From Magnetospirillum sp. (lineage in GTDB: Bacteria; Pseudomonadota; Alphaproteobacteria; Rhodospirillales; Magnetospirillaceae): DNA of 41,498 nt. A program made the position numbers and the translations under genes. Position 1 is the stretch's first letter; every line of letters starts with the position of its first letter. The DNA lies in the NCBI GenBank assembly GCA_016183945.1, contig JACPDP010000011.1:1-41498 (forward strand), in the 5' to 3' direction. The notes under the pieces were generated by a model, which was given only the letters and a program-made list of their open reading frames with translations, did not search any database and had not been told where the DNA came from. Positions 23,728 through 31,900 of this stretch are shown here, in pieces.

Positions 23728-24999
23728 ATGGCGGCGTCCGCCCGCGAATCCAAGGATGCGACGGCCCGAGCGCAACGCCGGCGGGCGGAGCTCCGCCGCA
23801 TGCGGGCCTTCGCAACCGGCTTGCTGCTGCTGATGCTGGCGGTGTTCGCCGCCTGTCTGGCGCTGGAGGAACACTGGCCGCAGCTGGCCTATCTGCGCGC
23901 CTTCGCCGAGGCCGGCATGGTGGGAGCCTGCGCCGACTGGTTCGCGGTGGTGGCGCTGTTCCGCCGCCCGTTCGGTCTGCCCATCCCACACACCGCCATC
24001 GTCGCGCGCAACAAGGAGCGGATCGGCGAGTCGCTGGGCTCGTTCATCTGCAACAACTTTCTCGCCCCCGAGGTGGTCACCGCCAAGCTGGACAGCCTCG
24101 ACCTCGCCGGGCGGGCGGCGGCCTGGTTGAGCCAGCCGGCCAACGCCGCCCTGGTCGCCCGCCGCTCGGCCGGGCTGCTGCCGCCCGTGCTGGCGGCGCT
24201 CGACGATGAACACGTAGGCACCTTCGTGCGCAATGCCGCCCGTCGCGGCATCGAGGGCGTGGCGGCGGCGCCGCTGGCCGCCCGGGTGCTTTCGGTGCTG
24301 GTGGCGCAAGGTCATCATCAGGCGCTGTTCGACCGCGCCATCGAGACCGCCGAGGACTTCCTGCTGCGCAACGAAGAGACCATTCACCGCAAGGTGTCGG
24401 CGCACACCTACCGCTGGCTGCCGCGCGTCGTCGACGCCCGCCTGGCCGACAAGGTGCTGAGCGCCCTGCTCGACACCCTGGCCGAGATGCGCCAGCCCGA
24501 GCATCCGTGGCGCGGCGAATTCCAGGGGGCGGTCAACAACCTGATCGGCCGTCTCGCCACCGATCCCGAAGCCGCTGCCAAGGCCGAGCGCATCAAGGCC
24601 GAGGTGATGTCCAATCCGGTGCTGGAGGACTATTTCGACCATGTCTGGGCCGAGGCGCGAACCCGGCTGGCCTCCGACCTCGACGCCGATGAGGGGGTGC
24701 TGCGGCGTGGCGTGGAGGGCGCGCTGCTGGCGCTGGGGCGGCGGCTGGCGGAGGATCGTCCCATGCAGGCCATCGTCAATCAATGGCTGCAGCGCTCGCT
24801 GGAACGCCATGTGGTGCCCCACCGTGACGAAATCGGCAGCTTCATCGCCGGCGTGGTGGCGCGGTGGGACACCCGCACCCTGGTGGACAAGCTGGAACTG
24901 CAGGTCGGCAAGGACCTGCAGTACATCCGCATCAACGGCACCCTGGTGGGGGGGGCCGTTGGGCTGACCATCTATGCGGTAACCAGGGCGCTGGGGTGA
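23728..24999 (+). CDS. DUF445 family membrane protein (YjiN-like)
   Basis: 423 residues. After a basic N-terminus comes one membrane segment (about 27-47, FATGLLLLMLAVFAACLALE), then the conserved GACADWFAVVALFRRPFGLPIPHTAI block that defines DUF445, a long helical soluble region, and a C-terminal hydrophobic segment (GTLVGGAVGLTIYAVTRALG). The topology resembles E. coli YjiN; function is unknown. GAGG lies 6 bases before the ATG. The last 28 bases overlap the 3' end of the convergent patatin-like gene. Confidence 0.9.
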   Translation: MAASARESKDATARAQRRRAELRRMRAFATGLLLLMLAVFAACLALEEHWPQLAYLRAFAEAGMVGACADWFAVVALFRRPFGLPIPHTAIVARNKERIGESLGSFICNNFLAPEVVTAKLDSLDLAGRAAAWLSQPANAALVARRSAGLLPPVLAALDDEHVGTFVRNAARRGIEGVAAAPLAARVLSVLVAQGHHQALFDRAIETAEDFLLRNEETIHRKVSAHTYRWLPRVVDARLADKVLSALLDTLAEMRQPEHPWRGEFQGAVNNLIGRLATDPEAAAKAERIKAEVMSNPVLEDYFDHVWAEARTRLASDLDADEGVLRRGVEGALLALGRRLAEDRPMQAIVNQWLQRSLERHVVPHRDEIGSFIAGVVARWDTRTLVDKLELQVGKDLQYIRINGTLVGGAVGLTIYAVTRALG

Positions 25000-27119
25000 G
25001 CCGCGACCACCGGCTGGGGAGGTGGCGGCGGCGTCGGCAGCGTGTCGCCGATGGCTTCGCCTAAGCGACGGTAACTTTCAAGTTGCAGCTCGTCGAAGAA
25101 CTGGTCGGCGGTACTCTCGTGCGGGAACGCCTCATGGGCGGCCTTGTACGTATAGACGTAGCCGGGAAGGCCATCCACCAGGGTGGATTTGACATAGATG
25201 AAAAGCCCTTTTTTGAGGGGCGTTTCATCATCGATCTTCGGGTACGATATCGTGCCTATGGCATATCCTCGCCGGGCGACCTCGATTCCGGAGAAGTCCT
25301 TGCACTTTTCCGACGGCGACAGATCGCTCAATCGAGACTCCGTATCGAACGTGATGGTGGCGCCGAAGTCGGCGAAGATCTTTTCAATGGCGGCACCAAG
25401 GTCGTCGAAGTGGAATGTCGGATCGGCCGACCCGTCGACGGAATAGATGACGTCGCAACGCCGGCGAACCAGTTCATAAATCCCCAGGTTCTCGAAATGG
25501 CCGCCGTCGCTGAGCATGTGGAAGGGCGCGCAATCGGTGTAGCCCTTGAACAGGGCGCTGAGGCCGGGGGCAATGTAGTCGGGCACGCGCCAGCTCTTCC
25601 ATGTGGACGGATTGTTGACCCAGTACCCCAATTGCAGACCGAACACGGACATCAGCAACGAGACTCCCGTGTTGCGGAGTGGTCCCGGCTGGCCATCGGA
25701 GCCGGTATTGGCGTTTACCGCGGCGCCCGAGATGGCCATGGCGGTGGCCAGGGTGAGGCCGTCGTCCTTGCGCATGACGTCGGCCGTCTTGTTCCACCCG
25801 GTCGCTTTCGATCCGCAATAGAGCGGGGACAACAGGTAGCTGTCGCCGCCACGGCCGCGGTAGGCGGTCTTGGTGGAATCCACCAGCACCACATTGGTGT
25901 TGATGAGGTGGTAGGGGCGAACCTGAGCCAATGCGGAGAGCTGCAGGACATTGGCGGTGGTTGCCGGGCTCCAGCGCTCGCCCTCGATGGTCTTCTTTTC
26001 CGGGAGGAACGCCTCCATCAGGCGGTCGCGATACATCCGATGCAGCGACATCATGTTGATGTTGGCGACCGCGCCGACCCACATCGACGACGACAAGACG
26101 ACCACAGCGGCGATCCAGCCAAAGTGGAGAGCCAGGGCCGTTGCCGCCAGATAGGCCAGCATCAGCAGGCTGTAGACCGCCAATGCCGCCGCAACGGCGA
26201 TGGCCAAGGGCGACTGATACCATTTCTCCTTGCTGTCACTGCCCATTTCACGGAGGAACTTGCTGACCGCCGCGGCTTTCGCGCCCAGCAGGCCGATGAC
26301 GGCGCTCGCTCCCTTCACCCACCCCTTGTCGCCGATGACCATGTCCAGTGTCGGCAGCAAACCGATGGCGGCGGCGAGCAGAGCCGTCGTCAACAGCGTG
26401 CCCGCGCTGGATTGGAAGCTTATGCGCCCCAGATAGCGCTTTTCCGGGGACGCGAGCGTTGCCGAGTTGGTGCGCAGCGCATAGTAAAGAGACCCGACCA
26501 CGAACCACGCCATAAGGACCATCGCGGCCGACAACGGCCAGGTGACGACGACGGGGGCAAGGTGCTTCGTCAACCAGGTGGTCACCGGTCCGAGGCGATC
26601 CGCGAGAAGGCCCACCTCCGCTACGGGCGAAAAGCCGCCCAGGCAATGAACCGTAATCAACAGCGCGGTCAGGATGCCGCCATAGACGAACAGGCCGACG
26701 ATCATCGTGCGCAGCACCATCGCCGCCAGTGACATCATGGTGAGGCGGTGGCTGGGGTCGAGGTAGCTGCCCCGCGATCGCAGCGAGTTCGCGAAACAGT
26801 CGAGGTGGTCCGGCCACTTGTTGTGGGTCAGCCATGTGATGGTCGAACCGATATAGCCGCCGCCGGATACCGTCGACAGATAATCGAACGAGGCGAGTCC
26901 CCCTTCGGCCGGTTTTCCCTTGTTCCGCTTCAGGGCCTGCAGCACGCCAAGGCAGAAGGATGCCGAGCGGATGCCGCCGCCCGACAGCGCCAGGCCAACC
27001 AGGGGCTCCCCTGCCGGTTTGCCAAGTACCCCGAGCTCTTCGCGGCGGATCGCATCAAAGCGATCATCCGTATGCGAGAGACATTTGCGTGCCGCGTCAT
27101 CCTCGACGGAACTGGTCAT
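24972..27119 (-). CDS. Polytopic membrane protein with patatin-like phospholipase domain
   Basis: 715 residues. The N-terminus carries the patatin oxyanion motif SGGGIRS at 46-52, GVLQAL, and STVSGGGYIGS with candidate nucleophile Ser85 (T-V-S-G-G instead of G-x-S-x-G). The partner Asp538 is in SDGGHFENLG (DGG motif). Between them lie about 440 residues with roughly six to eight predicted membrane segments, for example near 130-155, 190-215, 240-260 and 305-350. A patatin fold interrupted by a membrane domain is seen in some bacterial lipases of unknown role. The tail is proline-rich. It is a likely membrane-bound acyl hydrolase; the substrate is unknown. An operator-like palindrome lies 17 bases upstream. 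Confidence 0.8.
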   Translation of the reverse strand: MTSSVEDDAARKCLSHTDDRFDAIRREELGVLGKPAGEPLVGLALSGGGIRSASFCLGVLQALKRNKGKPAEGGLASFDYLSTVSGGGYIGSTITWLTHNKWPDHLDCFANSLRSRGSYLDPSHRLTMMSLAAMVLRTMIVGLFVYGGILTALLITVHCLGGFSPVAEVGLLADRLGPVTTWLTKHLAPVVVTWPLSAAMVLMAWFVVGSLYYALRTNSATLASPEKRYLGRISFQSSAGTLLTTALLAAAIGLLPTLDMVIGDKGWVKGASAVIGLLGAKAAAVSKFLREMGSDSKEKWYQSPLAIAVAAALAVYSLLMLAYLAATALALHFGWIAAVVVLSSSMWVGAVANINMMSLHRMYRDRLMEAFLPEKKTIEGERWSPATTANVLQLSALAQVRPYHLINTNVVLVDSTKTAYRGRGGDSYLLSPLYCGSKATGWNKTADVMRKDDGLTLATAMAISGAAVNANTGSDGQPGPLRNTGVSLLMSVFGLQLGYWVNNPSTWKSWRVPDYIAPGLSALFKGYTDCAPFHMLSDGGHFENLGIYELVRRRCDVIYSVDGSADPTFHFDDLGAAIEKIFADFGATITFDTESRLSDLSPSEKCKDFSGIEVARRGYAIGTISYPKIDDETPLKKGLFIYVKSTLVDGLPGYVYTYKAAHEAFPHESTADQFFDELQLESYRRLGEAIGDTLPTPPPPPQPVVAAHPSALVTA

Positions 27120-27135
27120 GATTCCCCCCTTGGGC

Positions 27136-27148
27136 CGACAATTTGTCG
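27136..27148. promoter_or_regulatory. Palindrome upstream of the patatin-like gene (possible operator)
   Basis: CGACAATTTGTCG is a perfect 6+1+6 inverted repeat located 16 bases before the ATG of the patatin-like gene on the minus strand, within its presumed leader. It is distinct from the G/C-rich hairpins of the window. A repressor site is one explanation; no regulator gene is next to it. Confidence 0.3.
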
Positions 27149-27331
27149 CGTTATGGTAGCCAATGCCTCGTCAGAAGTCGAATCGGAGCGCAAGAAATTT
27201 CTTTTGAATTCTAATAATGCGGCATCTTACTTTCTGCATGCACCCCATTCACGTCGAGGGTTTCTCGGCTCGGCTGGTTGATGCTATGGTCCGGCCCTCG
27301 TGCCACGCCCAAGAGCCTGCCTAGCCGCACC

Positions 27332-28924
27332 ATGACCTCGGCCTCCATAGACTTCGCCGCCCTGCCGCGGTCCGAACTCGCCGACGACGGCGGCAAGGTG
27401 CTGGACGCGCTGCTGTGCGTTACCGCCGACATCGCCGGGGCAGTGGCCGAGGCGGTGGAGCAGGGCTTTGCGGTGATGCCGGCCGGCGGCCTGACCAGCG
27501 CCATCGGTTCCTTCGACTACGCGCCCGGCGCCGTGACGGACCGGTTCAAGGACGTGGTCGCCATCCGCCCGAAGGGCGCTTTGGTCGCCGAGGTGGTGGA
27601 TGCGCCGCTGGAGGCGCTGCGTTCGTTCCAGGTTTCGGTCGATGTCGAGCGCGGCCTGATCTCGGCCGGTGCCGGGCTGACCTTCAATCAGGTCAACGCC
27701 GCCCTGGCCGAGCATGTCGGGCCGACCGCCCGCGTGTTGATCGACCTGACCAGCGTCGGCTCCGCCTATGTCGGCGGCGTCGTGGCCACCGGCGCCATGG
27801 GGCCGCTTCGCCTGCGTCCGTCCGTGACTCTGGCGGCGGTGTGCCTGGCCGACGGCAGCCAGCCGCGCCGCGTCGAGGGCGAGGCGGTGACCGACGTCGA
27901 GGGCCTGCAGGGCTGGACCGGCATGGTGGCGGCGGCGACATTTCGCTTCTTCCTGGTGCCGGCCGGCGAATTCGGCCTGGTGCTGCCGGTGCAGGGCAGC
28001 GATGTCGACGCCGTGGCCGGCCTGCTCGCCTGGCTGGAGCCGTGGACCCGCATCAGCCTGCCCGAGCCCGGCGGCCGTATCGAGGGTGAGGTGCTGCTGA
28101 ACGGCGTCGAGCTGGTCAGCCGCGATTCCCTGGAGGCGTTTATCGAGCACGCCCAGGACCCGGCGCGCTCCAAGGCGCAGGGGCTGTTGCAGTCCTGTGA
28201 GTATGCCGGTGCCGACATGCTGGCCTGCCTCACCGGCTGGTCGGAGCAGTCGGTGGACGACGTGCTGTACGGCCTGATGGACCCCGAGACCGAAACCATC
28301 GGCGGCGTAATGATCGACTTCGGCGTCGGCTTCTCGTCGGGCGCCGAGATGGAGACGTTCCGCGCCATCCGCGAGGGCGCCCCCGACCTCGCCCGTACCC
28401 GGGCGCGGGTGACGCCCCCCGGCAAGCTCAAGCCGTGGACAACCTCCACCGACGTCAACATGGCCATGCCGGCCGATACCGCGGCGCTGTCGGATGTGCT
28501 GTCGGCCTATGCCGACTATCGCGCCGCCATTCGCGCCCTGGGGCGTGAGTTGACGGGGGCGGTGGAGGTCGAATTGTCAACCTATGGCCACCTGTCGCCG
28601 GCCGGCATCGACCCCCACCACCGGGTCACCTTGTTCGCGCCGAACGGCGGCGAGGGCGCCCTGGCCGGGGCGCGGCACGCGGTGGCGGCCAACAAGCGCA
28701 CCCTGATCCATGACCTGCTGCACGCCGCCGAGCGCCATGGCGGCCGCGTCACCGGCGGCGAGAAGGGGCTGCCGTCGCTGGTGGAGATCGCCCGCGCCGC
28801 CGGCGGTGAGGGCCGCCTTCCCGACGAGCTGAAGCGCCGTTTCCGCCGCGCCAAGGAGGCCGTCCAGGCGGCCCCGGCGGCCTTCTCGTTCCGGGCGCCG
28901 GCGGAACTGCGGGACGGGGCGTAA
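27332..28924 (+). CDS. FAD-binding oxidoreductase (PCMH/GlcD-like)
   Basis: 530 residues. The N-terminal PCMH-type FAD-binding domain has GFAVMPAGGLTSAIGS and SVGSAYVGGVVATGAMGPLR, the equivalent of the GGxxATGxxG segment of the glycolate oxidase/D-lactate dehydrogenase group. The C-terminal half looks like an FAD-linked oxidase cap (GAVEVELSTYGHLSPAGIDPHH). It is likely a cytoplasmic oxidase or dehydrogenase of a hydroxy acid, with an unknown electron acceptor. The start MTSASIDFAAL at 27332 is chosen because the 18 codons upstream are not family-like; the ribosome site is weak. It stands alone, divergent from the patatin-like gene. Confidence 0.78.
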   Translation: MTSASIDFAALPRSELADDGGKVLDALLCVTADIAGAVAEAVEQGFAVMPAGGLTSAIGSFDYAPGAVTDRFKDVVAIRPKGALVAEVVDAPLEALRSFQVSVDVERGLISAGAGLTFNQVNAALAEHVGPTARVLIDLTSVGSAYVGGVVATGAMGPLRLRPSVTLAAVCLADGSQPRRVEGEAVTDVEGLQGWTGMVAAATFRFFLVPAGEFGLVLPVQGSDVDAVAGLLAWLEPWTRISLPEPGGRIEGEVLLNGVELVSRDSLEAFIEHAQDPARSKAQGLLQSCEYAGADMLACLTGWSEQSVDDVLYGLMDPETETIGGVMIDFGVGFSSGAEMETFRAIREGAPDLARTRARVTPPGKLKPWTTSTDVNMAMPADTAALSDVLSAYADYRAAIRALGRELTGAVEVELSTYGHLSPAGIDPHHRVTLFAPNGGEGALAGARHAVAANKRTLIHDLLHAAERHGGRVTGGEKGLPSLVEIARAAGGEGRLPDELKRRFRRAKEAVQAAPAAFSFRAPAELRDGA

Positions 28925-28989
28925 CACGCCGATGCCTGCCGTCATCCTCCCCGGGCTGCACCGAGGGAGGCCGGTGCCGCTCGCCCCCC

Positions 28990-29637
28990 TCACACCTTGA
29001 CGTCCACCGCGCCAGACAGCGGTGGCGCGATGGCTGGGGCCTGGTGCCATCCCTCGATCGTCGCCGCCGCATCCTCGATAACCTGGCTCGACGCGCCGAA
29101 CCGGTGCGCGATGTCGTCCCGCTCCTTGTCGTCGTGCTTCTTCGCGGCCTCGTCGGCTGCGCGCCTGAGTTCAAACTCAAGCATCGCCTTGAGCTGCCCG
29201 TGCAACCGGCGGAGGTCGGCAGCGAACTGGTCATCGGCAAAATGGATTTCGGATCGCTGGTAGGCGGCGACCGCCGCATCCCCGGATCGGGTCTCGCCGG
29301 CCGGTCGGGCCTCGGCCCCGGATGCGGCGTAATCCTTGGCGGCGTCGCCAAGCTGGCGGGCCAGCATGGCGATGGTGCGGGCGACACCCTTGGGGTTGGC
29401 CATGGCGACCAGCATCAGATCGGCGATGCGCTTCTTGAGGTCCTCGACCCGCTTGCGGGCGCGGCCCTTGCGTTGGTTGGAGAAATCGACGCGAATGGCG
29501 GTTGCCGCGTCGCGTGCCGCCTGGAAGAAGCCGAGAACCCTGTCGGCTTCGTTCCCCGCTGCCGGGGTCTTCCGATTGTCCACCGCCTGGGGCGCCGTTG
29601 CGGCTGCCTGGGCGGGGAGCCCGACCACACTGACCAT
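28990..29637 (-). CDS. Hypothetical helical protein
   Basis: 215 residues, no recognised family. It begins with an Ala-rich disordered segment (about 1-35). Helices with repeated charged heptad-like stretches follow: DFSNQRKGRARKRVEDLKKR near 50-70, and a block LHGQLKAMLEFELRRAADEA near 145-165. It has no signal peptide or membrane segment. GGAAGG lies 6 bases before the start codon, supporting the gene. A GTPase-like or phosphatase motif is absent. It is likely a coiled-coil-forming cytoplasmic protein. Confidence 0.6.
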   Translation of the reverse strand: MVSVVGLPAQAAATAPQAVDNRKTPAAGNEADRVLGFFQAARDAATAIRVDFSNQRKGRARKRVEDLKKRIADLMLVAMANPKGVARTIAMLARQLGDAAKDYAASGAEARPAGETRSGDAAVAAYQRSEIHFADDQFAADLRRLHGQLKAMLEFELRRAADEAAKKHDDKERDDIAHRFGASSQVIEDAAATIEGWHQAPAIAPPLSGAVDVKV

Positions 29638-29771
29638 GCTCGCCTTCCTTCTGGAGAGACGACGACGGTCCCATTGTGCGCTTTACCGCGGAAGAACGGA
29701 AATGGAAAGGGCGGAAGCCGCATCGCGACCTCCGCTCTTTTCGTGATTGCCTGAGGTCCCTACGCCTCGGG

Positions 29772-29972
29772 CTAATGACTCTGGCCAACGCCTTTGAACA
29801 CGTCGGCCATGCTGGTGTACTCGCTTTCGGGCATCTGCTTGATCGCCTCGATGACCTCGGCGTCCGCGTTGTTCTTCTGGGCGTAGTCGACCAGTTGCTG
29901 CCTGTTGGCGGGGAAATCGATGCCGCTGAGCACCTGGGCGATGGTCGCCGTCGAGTGGCTGGCGAGAGGCAT
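29772..29972 (-). CDS. DUF2795 family protein
   Basis: 66 residues, with the conserved IAQVLSGIDFPANRQQLVDY and AEVIEAIKQMPESEYTSMAD stretches of the DUF2795 family, a small all-helical protein of unknown function found across bacteria. The start is ATG 29972 with GAGGAG 6-11 bases upstream; the upstream 13 codons of open frame are not conserved. It is transcribed toward the orphan gene at 28990, 134 bases away. Confidence 0.85.
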   Translation of the reverse strand: MPLASHSTATIAQVLSGIDFPANRQQLVDYAQKNNADAEVIEAIKQMPESEYTSMADVFKGVGQSH

Positions 29973-30102
29973 GGCAGTCTCCTCGTGATTGCCGTTGCGA
30001 CAACCAGCCAACGCCCGGCCGGGGGGATGGTTCCGCCGGGCGCCAGCGCTCTAATCCGATGTTTTGATTGCCTAGCCCGGTTTCATGGCGCCACATTGGC
30101 CC

Positions 30103-30423
30103 TCAGCCGGTGCTCCAGGCGCGAGGCCGCCGCATGCCGGCGATCTTGCAGGCCTGCTGGACATAGCCGTAGGGAAACAATTCAAAGACCCGGTTGCGGC
30201 CGGCTCCCGTGGTCTCGGCCAGGTGTTTGGTGACGTGGCGGACGTCGGGGGCGACGCGGTGTTCGTCCAGCCAGTTGCGCATGAACCGCAGCACCGCCCA
30301 GTGCTCATCGGAGAGGCTGAGGTTCTCGCGTTGCGCCAGCTCCTCGGCAACCTCCTCGCTCCAGTCGGCGGGGTCGACGAGATATCCTTCGCCGTCGGTC
30401 CGAAACATCAAAGGGGAGGTCAT
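30103..30423 (-). CDS. DsrC/TusE family protein lacking the C-terminal catalytic cysteine
   Basis: 106 residues. It has the DsrC-family layout: GEGYLVDPADWSEEVAEELA, LSDEHWAVLRFMRNW, and the C-terminal arm block ELFPYGYVQQACKIAGMRRP. Canonical DsrC has two arm cysteines, CysB in ACKIAG and CysA 11 residues later as the penultimate residue; TusE keeps CysA. Here CysB is present (Cys92) but the CysA position is Trp103 and the protein continues STG. So it can neither form the DsrC intramolecular trisulfide nor transfer sulfur like TusE. A redox or regulatory role through one thiol is possible. GGGAGA lies 7 bases before ATG 30423. It is divergent from regB and shares the FNR-like site. Confidence 0.85.
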   Translation of the reverse strand: MTSPLMFRTDGEGYLVDPADWSEEVAEELAQRENLSLSDEHWAVLRFMRNWLDEHRVAPDVRHVTKHLAETTGAGRNRVFELFPYGYVQQACKIAGMRRPRAWSTG

Positions 30424-30500
30424 CGGCCGTTCTCCCTGGCAGTCACGCAGTATATAATATTATTATGGCGCTTCTTCCTTATTCAACCGGGATTTTTCGT

Positions 30501-30514
30501 TTGACTTTTGTCAA
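30501..30514. promoter_or_regulatory. FNR/CRP-family binding site (anaerobox-like)
   Basis: TTGACTTTTGTCAA is a perfect TTGAC-N4-GTCAA palindrome, one change per half from the FNR consensus TTGAT-N4-ATCAA. It lies almost exactly midway between the divergent DsrC-like gene and regB (84-85 bases from each start). For a regB transcript a TATGTC at 30535-30540 would place the site near -41.5, the class II activator position. On the other side an AT-rich run (30451-30467) holds -10-like sequences for the DsrC-like gene. Actual promoters are inferred. Confidence 0.65.
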
Positions 30515-30592
30515 TAACAGGCCCTACCAAAGTTTATGTCGATTGATCCACATCGAGGCCATGGCATCCCAATCATCACACGGTAGCCGCCC

Positions 30593-31900
30593 ATGACGGC
30601 CGACGGCCATGCCGAATGCCGGTCGGGATCGGCGGGTGTGGAGGAGACCCCTCATCTCCAGACCCGGCTCGGCACCCTGGTCCAAATCCGCTGGCTGGCC
30701 ATCGTCGGCCAGGGCGCCACCATCGCCGTCGTCGACATCGCCTTTGGCGGCTTCGCGATGGCTGGTGCGCTGGCGACGGTGGCGGCTTCGGCGGCGCTCA
30801 ATCTCTGGCTCACCTTCAGTCGCGGCATCCTGCACCGCATCGATGAGCGCACCGCCGCCTGGCACCTCGCCTTCGACCTGGCGCAGTTGACCGTGCTGCT
30901 GGGGCTGACCGGCGGGCTGCACAATCCCTTCGCCTTGTTTCTGCTGGCGCCGGTGACGGTGGCGGCGGCGACGCTGTCGGCGCGCCTGACGGTGCGCTTG
31001 GCCGCCGGCGCCATCGCCGCGGCCAGCCTGGTGGCGGCGTGGCACGAACCGCTGCCGTGGCCCGAGGGGCCGCTCAACATGCCGCCGCTCTATCTGCTGG
31101 GCATGTGGCTGGCGCTGACCTTGGGGGTGGTGTCGGTGGCCTTCTTCACCTGGCGCATGGCCGAGGAGGCGCGGCGCATCGCCGAGGCTTATTCCGCCAG
31201 CCGCATCGCCTTGGCCCAGGAGCAGCGCCTTGCCGAGATGGGCGCCTTGGCGGCGGCGGTGGCCCACGAGCTCAACACCCCCCTGGCCACCGTCCATCTG
31301 GTGGCGCGCGAGCTGGCGGAGGAATTGCCCGGCGACAGCCCGCTGCAGGCGGACATCCGCACGCTGATCGGCCAGGCCGAGCGCTGCCGCGACACCCTGG
31401 CTCGCCTCACCCGCAGCCCGGGGCGCGATGCCGCGGTGGAAAGCGAGACCATCGCCTTCCCGGTGCTGGTGGAGTTGGCGGCGCATCCGCATGTGGAGGG
31501 CGCCCGCTGTGAGGTGGTGTTCAGCCACGCCGCGGCATTGACGGAGCCCGGCGGCGGGATGCCCTGGCTGGAACGCAGTCCGGAGATACTGCACGGCATC
31601 GGCAACTTCGTGCAGAATGCCATCCAGTTCGCACGGTCGCGGGTGGAAATCACCACCGGCTGGGGCGAGGCGCTGACGGTGCGCATCGCCGACGACGGCC
31701 CCGGCTTCTCGCCGCAGGTGCTGGAGCGGATGGGCGAGCCCTATATCTCGACCCGCGGCGGTGACGGCAACCATCTGGGGCTGGGGGTGTTCATCGCCGC
31801 CACCCTGTTGGCTCGCACCGGCGCGCGGGTGACCTTCGCCAATCGCGAGGCGGGCGGCGCCGAGGTCATGGTGACGTGGACAAGTGGAGAGGTTGGGTGA
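30593..31900 (+). CDS. regB: Redox sensor histidine kinase RegB/PrrB
   Basis: 435 residues. Six hydrophobic segments fill about residues 30-190. The RegB quinone-site motif GGLHNPF lies at 107-113, the H box AAAVAHELNTPLATVHL has His225, and the redox-active cysteine occurs at Cys265 in QAERCRDTLA, the same local motif as Cys265 of Rhodobacter RegB. The HATPase end has DDGPGF and GLGVFIAATLL. RegB responds to the ubiquinone pool and oxygen, phosphorylating RegA. The ribosome site before ATG 30593 is weak. It overlaps regA by 4 bases (GTGA). The pair is not beside senC here; it faces a DsrC-like gene and an FNR-like box. Confidence 0.94.
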   Translation: MTADGHAECRSGSAGVEETPHLQTRLGTLVQIRWLAIVGQGATIAVVDIAFGGFAMAGALATVAASAALNLWLTFSRGILHRIDERTAAWHLAFDLAQLTVLLGLTGGLHNPFALFLLAPVTVAAATLSARLTVRLAAGAIAAASLVAAWHEPLPWPEGPLNMPPLYLLGMWLALTLGVVSVAFFTWRMAEEARRIAEAYSASRIALAQEQRLAEMGALAAAVAHELNTPLATVHLVARELAEELPGDSPLQADIRTLIGQAERCRDTLARLTRSPGRDAAVESETIAFPVLVELAAHPHVEGARCEVVFSHAAALTEPGGGMPWLERSPEILHGIGNFVQNAIQFARSRVEITTGWGEALTVRIADDGPGFSPQVLERMGEPYISTRGGDGNHLGLGVFIAATLLARTGARVTFANREAGGAEVMVTWTSGEVG

